Origin: Bacillota bacterium
GTDB lineage: Bacteria > Bacillota_I > Bacilli_A > Izemoplasmatales > Hujiaoplasmataceae
Direction of reading: 5' to 3'
Assembly (NCBI GenBank): GCA_018818595.1
Contig: JAHIRM010000007.1
Span: forward strand, 1 to 33,382
Length of the DNA: 33,382 nucleotides
Part shown: one piece after another, positions 1-8,398 of the stretch
Numbering within the stretch: the first letter of the stretch is position 1
Layout of the letters: each line of letters opens with the position of its first letter
Translations under genes and position numbers: made by a program
The notes under the pieces: generated by a model
The model's input: only the letters and a program-made list of their open reading frames with translations
Databases searched by the model: none
Told to the model about the DNA's origin: nothing

Positions 1-83
1 TACCAATAGACTCTATAAGTAATATCTGAATATCTTCAAATCCAATTTAACCTTTTTTAAGTATGTCTTGATGATGAGATTTT

Positions 84-107
84 AATCACTTATTAGTGAT
101 TTTTTTT
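84..107 (+). terminator. Hairpin with T-tract near left edge
   Basis: AATCACT-TATT-AGTGATT forms a 7-bp stem with a 4-nt loop, followed by a T run on the plus strand. It could end a plus-strand gene lying left of the window. The minus-strand promoter at 158-186 reads toward it, so it would also sit in that transcript's leader. The stem is AT-rich, so it is weak. Confidence 0.45.
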
Positions 108-137
108 ATTTTTACCTCTTGACATACTTACCGGTTG

Positions 138-186
138 CTTAATCATTAGTTAAGTTGATTATAATATCATTTTGAACATATGTCAA
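138..186 (-). promoter_or_regulatory. Consensus promoter with operator-like palindrome, reading out of the window
   Basis: On the minus strand TTGACA (181-186), a 17-nt spacer and TATAAT (158-163) match the sigma-A consensus exactly. At the expected transcription start lies CTTAATCATTAGTTAAG (138-154), an imperfect palindrome with TTAA outer arms, placed where a repressor would block transcription. No start codon with a Shine-Dalgarno site is visible before base 1 and all short reading frames close, so the gene it serves probably begins at or beyond the left edge. Confidence 0.6.
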
Positions 187-270
187 TAATTATTTATAAT
201 TACATTTTTCTTGCTTCTTAAACCCAAAAAACATTTTCTTGAACATCAATTGAAATAATTTAATTAATTT

Positions 271-582
271 TTATTCTTTTGATGCCTCAATCAAAGCGAT
301 AATAACCATAATGGTTCCAACTATAGGAAGAAACCCCCATAGTAAATACCATCCGCTTCTTTTCGTATCATGCATTCTACGAATTGCAATTGCGATTGAA
401 GGCACAAGAATTGCCAAATAATAAATGTAAGTTACCCAATTAAAAAAAGCTCCAAACAATCCTAATAAAAATAAAATCAAACCAATTCCAAAATTAAACA
501 ACATTGCCATCCAGTATTCTTTGACAGTTGATTTTCCTGAAAAATCATTCCATCTGATCCATAATTGTTTGAACTCTTCCAC
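271..582 (-). CDS. DUF805 family small membrane protein
   Basis: This 103-residue protein matches the DUF805 (YhaH-like) pattern: an amphipathic N-terminus with W-x-R-W, hydrophobic segments near residues 25-45 and 50-65, the hallmark RRMHDTKRSGW near residues 68-78, and a final hydrophobic helix. The family is widespread, sits in the inner membrane and has no established biochemical role. An AAGGGGG Shine-Dalgarno site lies about 8 nt before ATG 582. A terminator at 648-695 separates it from the lipoprotein gene upstream, so it is probably transcribed on its own. No clear terminator is seen in 187-270. Family assignment is secure; function is unknown. Confidence 0.85.
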   Translation of the reverse strand: MEEFKQLWIRWNDFSGKSTVKEYWMAMLFNFGIGLILFLLGLFGAFFNWVTYIYYLAILVPSIAIAIRRMHDTKRSGWYLLWGFLPIVGTIMVIIALIEASKE

Positions 583-647
583 AATAAATCCCCCTTTTAT
601 TTTTATTAAATTATAGCATATATTTTTTTAACATTATATATTCAATT

Positions 648-695
648 AAAAAAAACATCGTATTTTGATTTAAACATCAAAAATACAACGTTGTT
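648..695 (-). terminator. Rho-independent terminator after the PD40 lipoprotein gene
   Basis: Arms at 655-669 and 676-694 pair through the ACATCGTATTTTGAT / ATCAAAAATACaACGttgt region, followed on the minus strand by a run of eight T (648-655). It lies 17 nt past the stop codon of the gene at 712-1578. Confidence 0.75.
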
Positions 696-711
696 CTTAA
701 AAATTTATATA

Positions 712-1578
712 TTAATTATTCATTTGGTAATCATTTAAATAATCCGCACTTACCCAGTAAATATCAAACAAATCTTCTATGACTCTACAAAAAAACAAAT
801 AAGCTCCATCTGGAGATACCGAAGCGCAAAGTTGAATATTATCTGCATTATTAATTTCTTCACCTAGTTTAATAGCACTTTGAAACTCTCCATCCACATT
901 ATATGAAATATAAATGGATGTTAAAAGATTATACCCTCCACTATTATCAAATAACATATAAGATTCATCTGGTGCAATGTAGGGATGAGCTCCATAAATT
1001 CCAGTGCTTTCACTTGGAAGGTACTCTTCATCTACATATCTCATGACTCTAATTCCATTACTTGCGGTGTAATAGATATTGCCATTTAAGCTAACACTTA
1101 TATACATTGCAAATCCATCATTTAATTCATTTTCTAAGTAGATTGGTTCTTGCCAAACTCCATCTGTAAATTCGCTGCGATAAATGACAAACTCATCATG
1201 ATTATCTCTTTTAGAACCAAAATACAAATACTTTCCATCTGGAGTAATAAATGGTTCAAATTCTGCCACATCCTGACTAATAGGAGATAAGACAGGTTGA
1301 ATCCAGTTTTCGTTTATATATTCTGTGTAGAAAAGACGATTTATTCCTTCTGCATTTCTTCTAGTAAAGAAAAAATAAGTAAAATCAGGAGAAAAGGTCC
1401 CTGCAAATTCTAATGTTTCCAAAGTAGAAATAATATCGGGTGCGAATATTTCTGGAGTTAAAGTAGGTTCTTCTAATCCAAAAACCGTTGTTTTGTCAAC
1501 TGTTGTAGTTGAATCGATATTACTTTGACACCCTAAAAGCAATAAAATCAAAATACAGATTGTTGTTTTTTTAAACAT
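712..1578 (-). CDS. PD40 (TolB-like beta-propeller) lipoprotein
   Basis: The 288-residue product opens with a lipoprotein signal peptide and lipobox LLGC (Cys17), so it should be anchored on the outer face of the membrane. After a T-rich linker come WD40-like/PD40 blades, including FSPDFTYFFFTRR, ITPDGKYLYFGSKR and VSPDGAYLFFCR. They have the S/TPDGxYLYFxS core that folds into blades of a TolB-type propeller. There are about five to six blades, so it may be a small or partial propeller. Such proteins bind ligands or proteins; no catalytic site is evident. AGGAAG precedes ATG 1578. It starts 36 nt after the uracil permease stop and is probably cotranscribed. Partner unknown. Confidence 0.8.
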   Translation of the reverse strand: MFKKTTICILILLLLGCQSNIDSTTTVDKTTVFGLEEPTLTPEIFAPDIISTLETLEFAGTFSPDFTYFFFTRRNAEGINRLFYTEYINENWIQPVLSPISQDVAEFEPFITPDGKYLYFGSKRDNHDEFVIYRSEFTDGVWQEPIYLENELNDGFAMYISVSLNGNIYYTASNGIRVMRYVDEEYLPSESTGIYGAHPYIAPDESYMLFDNSGGYNLLTSIYISYNVDGEFQSAIKLGEEINNADNIQLCASVSPDGAYLFFCRVIEDLFDIYWVSADYLNDYQMNN

Positions 1579-1614
1579 ATTATCACTTCCTAATTATTTT
1601 ATTAAAAATTGATA

Positions 1615-2898
1615 TTAATTCTCTTTTTCAATTTTAATGGATTTTTGTGGGTTTAAAATGACATTTAAAAGAATTCCTACGAGTGCAGCTAAACTCATTC
1701 CACTCAAAGAAACACTGTCATTTAATTGAATCGATGCTTGTCCAAGTCCAATGACAAGCATTGCTCCTACAATAATTAGATTCTTCATACTCGATAAATC
1801 AACTTTTTCTTCTACTAATACTTTTACACCATTAGCGGCGATTAATCCATATAAAACGATCGTCATTCCTCCTAAAACTCCATTAGGAATGCTTAATATA
1901 AAAGCTTGAATATACCCAAAAAATCCAAGCATAATTGCAAAGATTGCTGCAAGTCCTGTCACCCAAACACTTGCTACTTTTGTCATTGCAACTACGCCAG
2001 TATTTTCACCATAAGTCGTATTTGCAGGTCCACCCATAGCAGCACTAACAAATGTTGCAATTCCATCGCCTAGCAACGTATTATCTAATCCAGGATCTTT
2101 AATTAAATCTCTTCCAATTACTTGTCCAAGTACTGTATGATTTCCAATATGCTCTGCAATGGTTACAAAAGCAATCGGAGTAAACATTAATACCGCAGAT
2201 AAATTCATTGCATATGTTCCTACAAAATGAAATTCAGGAATTTGAAAAAATGCGACTCCTGAAAAGACTGTAGAAAGATTCACAACTCCTAATAATAGAG
2301 AAGAGATATACCCTATAATAATCGCTATCAAAAACGGAATTATCTTCACTAGACCTTTTGTATAAATACTAATAATAATTACAGTTACAAATGTTATTAA
2401 TGCAATAACTGGGGCTTCAAAACCTGAAGACCCATTAAGTCCAGCACTATTAATAGCAACCGGTGCTAAAACCAATCCTATAATCATGATCATTGGTCCA
2501 ACGACTACTGGTGGTAATAAGCGTTTTATCCAATCATTTCCAACGAATTTAATAATGATTCCAACGATTACATAAATGATACCTACTGCCATTAATCCAA
2601 AATATGCAGCACTAAAATCTTTAGATCCATCTAAATTAGTAACTGTGGATGCTTGAATCGCAAGAATAAAAGCAAAGCTACTTCCTAAAAATACTGGAGA
2701 TTTTGCTTTTGTAAAGAAAATATAAATCAAAGTTCCTACACCGCTAGCGATTAAAGTAACGCCAACTGGTAATCCTGTTAAAATTGGAACTAAAACAGTA
2801 GCTCCGAACATTGCAAATACATGTTGCAAACTCATAAAAATCCATGCAATAATACTTTTAGGCTTTTCGTGTACATCTAGTAATATTCGATCGTTCAT
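1615..2898 (-). CDS. uraA: Uracil permease (NCS2 nucleobase:cation symporter)
   Basis: A 427-residue polytopic protein of the nucleobase-ascorbate transporter family (UraA/PyrP), which imports uracil with protons for pyrimidine salvage. Visible signatures are QHVFAMFGATVLVP in the first helix, AEHIGNH in the helix that carries the UraA substrate Glu, and GENTGVVAMTKVASVWVTG in the substrate/proton motif near residues 290-310. Two in-frame ATGs lie six bases apart. GGAGG (2905-2909) directly abuts the upstream ATG (2904) but sits 6 nt before the one at 2898, so the latter is chosen. No PyrR attenuator or other obvious pyrimidine switch is seen in the roughly 100-nt leader. Confidence 0.9.
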   Translation of the reverse strand: MNDRILLDVHEKPKSIIAWIFMSLQHVFAMFGATVLVPILTGLPVGVTLIASGVGTLIYIFFTKAKSPVFLGSSFAFILAIQASTVTNLDGSKDFSAAYFGLMAVGIIYVIVGIIIKFVGNDWIKRLLPPVVVGPMIMIIGLVLAPVAINSAGLNGSSGFEAPVIALITFVTVIIISIYTKGLVKIIPFLIAIIIGYISSLLLGVVNLSTVFSGVAFFQIPEFHFVGTYAMNLSAVLMFTPIAFVTIAEHIGNHTVLGQVIGRDLIKDPGLDNTLLGDGIATFVSAAMGGPANTTYGENTGVVAMTKVASVWVTGLAAIFAIMLGFFGYIQAFILSIPNGVLGGMTIVLYGLIAANGVKVLVEEKVDLSSMKNLIIVGAMLVIGLGQASIQLNDSVSLSGMSLAALVGILLNVILNPQKSIKIEKEN

Positions 2899-2961
2899 TT
2901 GCATCCTCCGTAACTTAGTAAAAATTGGTTAATTCTTACTTCAAAATTCAATAGTATACCA

Positions 2962-2990
2962 ATTATACACTATTCTATTAAGATTCTAAA
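2962..2990 (-). promoter_or_regulatory. Possible promoter for uraA
   Basis: On the minus strand TTTAGA (2985-2990), a 17-nt spacer and TATAAT (2962-2967) lie about 65 nt before the uraA start. The -10 is perfect and the -35 is only fair. uraA could also be read through from the flavin reductase gene upstream. Confidence 0.4.
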
Positions 2991-3006
2991 CAACATATTT
3001 CGAGTT

Positions 3007-3555
3007 TTAAATCTTTTTAATACCAATTTTATATCCGATTCCAATTGCTTTCCCTAGTTCATAATATTGATTATCTAATCCATATAAAATTGTTTTAACC
3101 TCTGAAAGATTCAATGTTTGATTTTTATAGATAGATTCATCTACTAAAGTTTTTATAATTTCACAAAGATAAATCACTCTTTGTGAAATTTGTTGACGAG
3201 ATAAAACTTTGGCTATCAAAGAAATAGGAGATAGCGTAATAATGGGGACATTATCGACAATTTCAAATTGAGTATTTTTAGATTTATCCTCTACTTTTCC
3301 GGTATATATTCCGCAATAATCCACAAATTCAAGCAAATTAGTTGTAGGAACATTAATTGAAAATGTACTTGTTTCATCAATATGAGTTGATGCAAGATGA
3401 TTTTCATTGATACTAATCATAATTAATGGAGGATTAATTCCTGCAATGGCTATGTCTCCTATGGTTGTAAAGTTAATGACATTTTCATGACTTGTTCCAA
3501 TAAGTACAATGGTTGCTGGATGAATTAAAGGATATTTTTCAATTTCTACTTTCAA
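3007..3555 (-). CDS. Flavin reductase-like (FMN-binding split-barrel) protein
   Basis: This 182-residue protein fits the flavin reductase-like domain (DIM6/NTAB, split barrel). Signs are the opening PLIHPATIVLIGTSH strand, then NPPLIMISIN, the TFSINVP strand and YCGIYTGKVEDKS (residues about 80-92), which is the usual YxGxxSGRxxDK motif near the FMN. Members reduce flavin or bind FMN as redox proteins; the substrate cannot be told from sequence. GAGGAG lies 8 nt before ATG 3555. It follows the DUF1576 gene by 30 nt on the same strand and is probably in its transcript. Confidence 0.85.
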   Translation of the reverse strand: MKVEIEKYPLIHPATIVLIGTSHENVINFTTIGDIAIAGINPPLIMISINENHLASTHIDETSTFSINVPTTNLLEFVDYCGIYTGKVEDKSKNTQFEIVDNVPIITLSPISLIAKVLSRQQISQRVIYLCEIIKTLVDESIYKNQTLNLSEVKTILYGLDNQYYELGKAIGIGYKIGIKKI

Positions 3556-3585
3556 TTTAATACACTCCTCATTTAATGGTTTATT

Positions 3586-4872
3586 TTATTTTTTAATAAG
3601 ATTTATCACATGACTCCAAGTTCCAGTTTCGTCTTTTGATTTTAGAAAAATATGAAAAATGGGTGCTAAAACACTGGCGACAAACCCTGCTGCAAATCCG
3701 TTGTTGTATAAATCAAATCCTCCTTGAAATTCCAATGCCAATGGAGTGATTAACAAATGAATAAACCCTGCGAGAATCCCAGGAATAATTCCAAATTGAC
3801 CAGCAATTGGGGCTAATCCTGTAACAAATAAAACAGAAAGTGTTGGCCCAATGGTCCATTCCAACGGAGTAAGCTCTATTGCTAAAATAGCGCCTATAAT
3901 CACAGGAATTGAATTGAGAGGATGCTTTCCAAACGCAGCAAACCCAAGAATAGTTAGAATAGCTCCCATGACAGGTCCGTTTATTAAAATTCCTGTACAA
4001 AGTATTAAAACAACACATAACAATCCCATGATCCCAATATTCAATAATGTGGCATCTGTCCCAGAATCTTTCACAAAATCAGTTAACAATCTACCTGATC
4101 TTTGGAGTATTTTAGGATATTGTTTCACGACTTTTGGATTCTCTAAAAATGCAAATAAAATAAAAAGACTCGAAATCACAATTGTCGATATTAATAGCAC
4201 TTGATGATAACTATTATTTAATTCAGAACCTCTTAGTATATCAATATCAAATGATCCAAGTATTCCTGTTAAAAACATCGAAATAACACCCATAGAAAAA
4301 CCTGTATTGTACAAGTTATATCCTTGGTGAAATTTCATTGCAAACATATTAAAAGCTGGCAAAATAAAGCCAATCACAATTCCTATACTTACACCAAGTA
4401 TAATCCCTGTTGACAATGTCAATCCAGCTCCAAAAATTAAAAAACTAACAATAGGTGAGATACCTGATGAAAGTAAAAATACAAGAACATGATCTTTACA
4501 TTTTGTTTTAGTGGCTTTTGTGAATAAAAAAATTCCAAAATACATTGGAAGGGCATTATATAAATTCTTGCCAAAAAAAGCAAATCCTGCTATGGTAAGT
4601 AAGCAAGCAAAAACGGACCCTGTAATTTCGACTTTCATCCATTTTAAAAGAATGAGATTTAGCCCTGTTGTCATTAATACATTAAAGAGAGTTGCGGCTA
4701 ATCCTCCAATAAACAAGTAATCCGATAGTAACACGGAAGGACTTGTTAAAATGCGTCGATATCCAAGGAACATCTCATCGAGAGGTTCGATTGTAAAAGA
4801 GATAATCAATAATACGATGAAAATGACTGGTATTATAAATTTTCGCTTCATTTTATGCAATATGTTAGTCAT
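3586..4872 (-). CDS. DUF1576 polytopic membrane protein
   Basis: A roughly 428-residue protein with about ten or more membrane helices, matching DUF1576, a family of unknown function. It shows an internal duplication: FHQGYNLYNTGFSMG in the middle and FQGGFDLYNNGFAAG near the end, each followed by a hydrophobic helix, suggesting two inverted or tandem transport-like halves. The longest frame starts at 4953 but has no ribosome site and begins only about 12 nt from the predicted transcription start. ATG 4872 has AGGAAGG 10 nt upstream, so it is preferred (the longer form is 455 residues). It heads a transcript with the flavin reductase gene. A transporter role is inference only. Confidence 0.8.
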   Translation of the reverse strand: MTNILHKMKRKFIIPVIFIVLLIISFTIEPLDEMFLGYRRILTSPSVLLSDYLFIGGLAATLFNVLMTTGLNLILLKWMKVEITGSVFACLLTIAGFAFFGKNLYNALPMYFGIFLFTKATKTKCKDHVLVFLLSSGISPIVSFLIFGAGLTLSTGIILGVSIGIVIGFILPAFNMFAMKFHQGYNLYNTGFSMGVISMFLTGILGSFDIDILRGSELNNSYHQVLLISTIVISSLFILFAFLENPKVVKQYPKILQRSGRLLTDFVKDSGTDATLLNIGIMGLLCVVLILCTGILINGPVMGAILTILGFAAFGKHPLNSIPVIIGAILAIELTPLEWTIGPTLSVLFVTGLAPIAGQFGIIPGILAGFIHLLITPLALEFQGGFDLYNNGFAAGFVASVLAPIFHIFLKSKDETGTWSHVINLIKK

Positions 4873-4971
4873 TGGTTCATGTCCTTCCTGAATGTCATAA
4901 GATATAGGGGAATGATATAAAGAATGGCTCTGTTGCATCATGAATAATTCCATTTCGTTCTTGTATGATAA

Positions 4972-5000
4972 ATTATACTATATTTTTTTTCTTTGGTAAA
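4972..5000 (-). promoter_or_regulatory. Promoter for the DUF1576 operon
   Basis: TTTACC (4995-5000), a 17-nt spacer and TATAAT (4972-4977) on the minus strand. The same TTTACC-17-TATAAT arrangement appears before the HD-GYP gene at 17398-17426. The predicted start near 4965 supports translation from ATG 4872 and not from 4953. Confidence 0.6.
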
Positions 5001-5056
5001 TATAGTTGGAAAAATTAAAATTTGTTTTGATAAATAAAGTATTTTTTTTTATGATG

Positions 5057-5085
5057 TTTACATGTTTATTATTTTTTGGTATTAT
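5057..5085 (+). promoter_or_regulatory. Promoter for the repeat-tail membrane protein gene
   Basis: TTTACA (5057-5062), a 17-nt spacer and TATTAT (5080-5085) on the plus strand, about 32 nt before ATG 5118. It is divergent from the DUF1576 promoter in a 245-nt intergenic region. Confidence 0.6.
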
Positions 5086-5117
5086 GAACTTAATTATTAT
5101 AAAAAAGGAGCAAGAAA

Positions 5118-5810
5118 ATGAAAAATCTTAAGAATTCATTCTTAAACATGATGAAAAACGACAAACAAAAATTTATATTTGTTATGATTCGTATTACAAT
5201 TGCGTTTTTGTTTTTTATTGGTTTATTTATACCATACATTGTTGGTTCAATGCTTGTAAATAACCATGTATCATTAAACCAATTGCCTGGAGCTACTTTT
5301 TATTGCATTCTTTTCTTCGTAACAATACTCATTTATTTCTATTTTGTATTAATTTCAAAAGATAAAATGGCAAAAAAAATTCTATTAGGTCAAGTAATTA
5401 TAAGTAGTTTAATTTATGTTTACGGTTTATTACTATATCTTGTAGGACTTCCTGAGGCAAGTGTAGGATTTAGTCTAGTATTTGAACTGCTATTAATTGG
5501 GTTGATGTGGTTTATGTATTTTAAAGAAGATATGGTATCTCATATTCTAAAAAAATACATCATTAAACCAGTGATAATAAACCAATCCTCTGTCATAGAA
5601 GACCAAAAACCGGCCGTTGAAGAGATAGCTCCAATTGTTGAAGAAAAGGCTCCTGTTGTTGAAGAGAAAGCTCCAATTGTTGAAGAAATAGCTCCAATTG
5701 TTGAAGAAAAGGCCCCCGTTGTTGAAGAAGAAAAACCAGCAGACAAAGAACCAAAAACACCAGCTGAAAAGTTAGATCTGACAGTAGAAGAAAAAAAACT
5801 AGTAGAATAA
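5118..5810 (+). CDS. Membrane protein with Glu/Pro-rich tandem-repeat tail
   Basis: No family is recognised for this 230-residue protein. Residues 1-145 contain four hydrophobic helices (about 22-45, 60-80, 90-112 and 118-137), followed by a basic stretch. From residue about 155 the chain turns into an acidic, Pro-rich tail of five heptads such as EEKAPVV and EEIAPIV, then EEEKPADKEPKTPAEK. The tail is low-complexity and probably an extended cytoplasmic or surface stalk. AAAAAGGAG lies before ATG 5118. It is a single-gene transcript with its own promoter and a shared terminator at 5839-5880. Repeat number should vary between strains. Confidence 0.75.
   Translation: MKNLKNSFLNMMKNDKQKFIFVMIRITIAFLFFIGLFIPYIVGSMLVNNHVSLNQLPGATFYCILFFVTILIYFYFVLISKDKMAKKILLGQVIISSLIYVYGLLLYLVGLPEASVGFSLVFELLLIGLMWFMYFKEDMVSHILKKYIIKPVIINQSSVIEDQKPAVEEIAPIVEEKAPVVEEKAPIVEEIAPIVEEKAPVVEEEKPADKEPKTPAEKLDLTVEEKKLVE
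5619..5723 (+). repeat. 21-bp in-frame tandem repeat, five units
   Basis: Five consecutive 21-nt units, in frame with the gene at 5118-5810, begin GAAGAxAwrGCyCC and end GTT. Each encodes EE(I/K)AP(I/V)V. Units 1 and 4, and units 2 and 5, encode the same heptad, pointing to duplication of a three-unit block. Confidence 0.85.
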
Positions 5811-5838
5811 ATTATTAATTATCATTATCTCATGTTAT

Positions 5839-5880
5839 AAAAAAGAAACTAGATGAATCATCTCTAATTTCTTTTTTTTA
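5839..5880. terminator. Bidirectional terminator between convergent genes
   Basis: AAAAAAGAAACTAGATG-AAT-CATCTctaATTTC followed by T8 works in both directions. On the plus strand it ends the repeat-tail gene; on the minus strand the A run gives a T tract just past the stop codon of the gene at 5878-6837. Confidence 0.7.
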
Positions 5881-6837
5881 TTGTGTAATTAGTTCATATT
5901 CTTCTGGAATAAACCACTTAAATATTCGAAGAATTCTTAAAGTATTCCAACGACTTTCTTTCCCTTGTTTTTCCATTACAAAATGAATTTTATTTACTCT
6001 ATTATTTTGAAGAAGCCAACGGTTATTATCGTTTTTTTTCTCTAGCAATCGTATAAGTGCTTCTTTCAATCGAATATCATAAGGAAAATGAATAGATGCT
6101 AAATATTCTAAAGCTCTAAGCGTATTGTAAAACCAACGACTTGGGTAAGACAACATTAACATGGAAGGGTGAATTATCTCTTTTGTTCTTTCTGATCGAA
6201 ATAATTTTTTTCGAAGCATAAATTCAATTCCTTTTGGAACACATTCTTTTATTTCATCTAGTCGATAAGTATATCCGCACGCTTCATAATCACGAAATGC
6301 TTCAAGTACACAAATCGTAGTATGCAAAGAGCTATGAATATCTTTTTTTTGCCAAGCACAATTCCACCCTCCATCTACATACTGATGAAGTAAAATATAA
6401 TCAACAATTTCAAATAATTTAGTTGAATAAAGATGAGCGTTTGTTGTAATAGATAGAATCATTGCACAAACACACATATCTTGATAATGATTTGCTCTTA
6501 CTTTACCTTTATTTTCCCACATAGAGTTTAGAAGCAATTCGCTACTATCTTTAAAAAATGGCGATGTAGCATCCACACCCATATTAAGAAGTTCAAGAAG
6601 TGTATAATGAGTTGATATCCATTTGGGAGAATAGATACCTTCTCCCCACATAAAAGTGTCATCGTTTCTTAAGTGAATGAGTTTTTGAATCCATCCAACA
6701 CTTGGCAATTCATTTTTTAGTGTCGTTAATTCTTCTTCACTAAAATCTAATAGATCTCTTTTCACTTGATAAGCGATAGCTTTATCTCCTGATAGTAACC
6801 ACAAAATTGTTGGATTATAAATTAAATTTGAGTTCAT
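5878..6837 (-). CDS. Terpenoid-cyclase/prenyltransferase-fold (alpha-alpha toroid) protein
   Basis: The 319-residue protein resembles the small squalene-cyclase-like group. WLLSGDKAIAYQVKRDLLDF opens the fold, W-x-S-x-H-Y-T-L lies near residues 73-79, and VDGGWNC (154-160) is a QW-like repeat turn. Further aromatic-rich helices follow to the end. These proteins share the alpha/alpha barrel of squalene cyclases and prenyltransferases. The DxDD motif of true cyclases is not visible, so catalysis is unproven. AAGGAG lies 6 nt before ATG 6837. It follows the condensation-like gene by 37 nt with no terminator between, so the two form an operon. Confidence 0.65.
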   Translation of the reverse strand: MNSNLIYNPTILWLLSGDKAIAYQVKRDLLDFSEEELTTLKNELPSVGWIQKLIHLRNDDTFMWGEGIYSPKWISTHYTLLELLNMGVDATSPFFKDSSELLLNSMWENKGKVRANHYQDMCVCAMILSITTNAHLYSTKLFEIVDYILLHQYVDGGWNCAWQKKDIHSSLHTTICVLEAFRDYEACGYTYRLDEIKECVPKGIEFMLRKKLFRSERTKEIIHPSMLMLSYPSRWFYNTLRALEYLASIHFPYDIRLKEALIRLLEKKNDNNRWLLQNNRVNKIHFVMEKQGKESRWNTLRILRIFKWFIPEEYELITQ

Positions 6838-6874
6838 TTACTTCTCCTTAAAAAAATATTTTGATGGTTAATTT

Positions 6875-8182
6875 CTATTTATTAAACGAAATAGACGGAT
6901 TTAAATAACTTTCCCAACGATTTGTTTTAATCAAAATTTTAATTCCTTGCTGCGAAAGAAATGCAAAAAAAGTTCTTTCTAATTCTGTATTTATTATGGC
7001 CCGTGAAAAGATGATGGAAGAATATCCTTGAAACGAATTAATCGCAACCGCAGGTTTTGAGCCTGACCCTAAATTAAATGTAAAGGAATCAATAAATGGA
7101 ATCATCGAATTTGGAACTTTTATTTCTCCAAAATTTGTAAAAGTAATTGTGGTTGGCTTCTTCCCGTATACGGAGTATCCAATTTTAAACAGAATCTTTT
7201 TAAGTGGCAAGGGACAAATACGAACCAGAAAATTTTTAACGATTTTTACATTGCTATTGATTTTGCTTTGAATTTTAATAGGATCCATTTCTCTCATAAA
7301 ATCACTTTTTACTTTTAATAAGATATCATCAAAATCTGGGGGGTTATCCTTCATATAGTAAATACTATGAATGTACAGTGAAAAATTTTTTAATGTTTCG
7401 GAATGATACAGTGGTCTTAAATTAATTGGAATACATATATTTATAGGCATCTTTTGTAATTTATTTAAATCCCCAGTAAGAATAGTTGCATAAATAAGAA
7501 CTGCACTAATATATTGTGATAAACTAACTTTTTTAGCCTTAGCGAGTTTAAGTAATTCGTCTGTTTCAATTTTCGAATCAATGATGCCACATCCTGGATA
7601 AGGAAATCGTTTTGCTTTGATTAAATAAGCATCAGGCACTTTATTCTTAATTGTTTTTGTTTCAGTAAAATTAACTTCATAGCTATCTTCTGCTTCTTTA
7701 TAAGAAGGGATTTCTCCAATGGTAAAAATATCTTCACTGTTGTCTAAATCATGTCCTAATAATCCTAAATATTGAAATATAACTGCTTTTAAAAAGATAA
7801 TAGCAGCTCCTCCATCACATAATGCGTGAAACACTTCTAAACTAATTCTTTCTCGATAATAAAAAAATGTAAAGAAATAATGATTATTTTTATGAGTATT
7901 GATTTTTTCACAAACAATTGAATTTTCTTCTTTTATAATAGGATCCATTGGATTTGGTTCAAAGTAATACCAAAAAATGCCATGTTTCATCCTTACAAAA
8001 AAAGTTGGGAATCTATTTTTACAATCTAAAATAGCTTGTTTTAAAATTTCTGGATTTATATCATTTTTTAGAGTAGCCGCAACTCGAAATACATGAGTAT
8101 ATCTTTCCGTAGTTAAAACAGGATAAATTTTAGCAGCATTATCCAAACGATACCATCTTAAATTTTGCAAAAATTTCCCCAT
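6875..8182 (-). CDS. Condensation-domain-like / alcohol acetyltransferase family protein
   Basis: This 435-residue protein looks like the bacterial alcohol acetyltransferase-like group in the CoA-dependent acyltransferase (condensation domain) superfamily. The start RWYRLDNAAKIYPVL and the catalytic-type HALCDGGAA motif (119-127, His119 and Asp123 in HxxxDG) are characteristic. A second conserved part, INLRPLYHSETLKNFSLYIH, lies near residues 252-271. Such enzymes move an acyl group onto a hydroxyl or amine acceptor; the acceptor is unknown here. AAGGGG lies before ATG 8182. It heads a two-gene operon with the cyclase-fold gene, so the two may act on one lipid or terpenoid product (inference). 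Confidence 0.65.
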   Translation of the reverse strand: MGKFLQNLRWYRLDNAAKIYPVLTTERYTHVFRVAATLKNDINPEILKQAILDCKNRFPTFFVRMKHGIFWYYFEPNPMDPIIKEENSIVCEKINTHKNNHYFFTFFYYRERISLEVFHALCDGGAAIIFLKAVIFQYLGLLGHDLDNSEDIFTIGEIPSYKEAEDSYEVNFTETKTIKNKVPDAYLIKAKRFPYPGCGIIDSKIETDELLKLAKAKKVSLSQYISAVLIYATILTGDLNKLQKMPINICIPINLRPLYHSETLKNFSLYIHSIYYMKDNPPDFDDILLKVKSDFMREMDPIKIQSKINSNVKIVKNFLVRICPLPLKKILFKIGYSVYGKKPTTITFTNFGEIKVPNSMIPFIDSFTFNLGSGSKPAVAINSFQGYSSIIFSRAIINTELERTFFAFLSQQGIKILIKTNRWESYLNPSISFNK

Positions 8183-8203
8183 GGATTGTCCCCTTTTGAC
8201 TTG

Positions 8204-8232
8204 TATATATCATTTCATAAAAAATTAAGTAA
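8204..8232 (-). promoter_or_regulatory. Possible promoter of the acyltransferase/cyclase-like operon
   Basis: TTACTT (8227-8232), a 17-nt spacer and TATATA (8204-8209) lie 20 nt before ATG 8182 on the minus strand. Both hexamers are imperfect. Confidence 0.35.
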
Positions 8233-8398
8233 ATTATTTTCATAATTCGAGATTAAATTATCAAAATAGTTTATAATAGAAATGAGATTGAAACTCGTTT
8301 AATTTCTGTTTGTTTTTAAAAATTTTAATCGATTTTTCAATTTGATTTTTTTTTATTTTTTAAGAATTAAAAGCTTCTGTTAAGGAGGAGTGATTTCA

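Noticed and set aside
3713-4720. Frames on either strand inside the DUF1576 gene
   Set aside because: They lie fully within a well-supported membrane protein gene and lack ribosome sites.
5540-5746. Antisense Ser/Thr-rich frame over the tandem repeat
   Set aside because: It is the complement of the 21-bp repeat and reflects only its periodicity.
8222-8313. Riboswitch-like inverted repeats CGAG/CTCG upstream of the small GTG gene
   Set aside because: Only 4-bp arms separated by a long AT stretch; no known riboswitch core.
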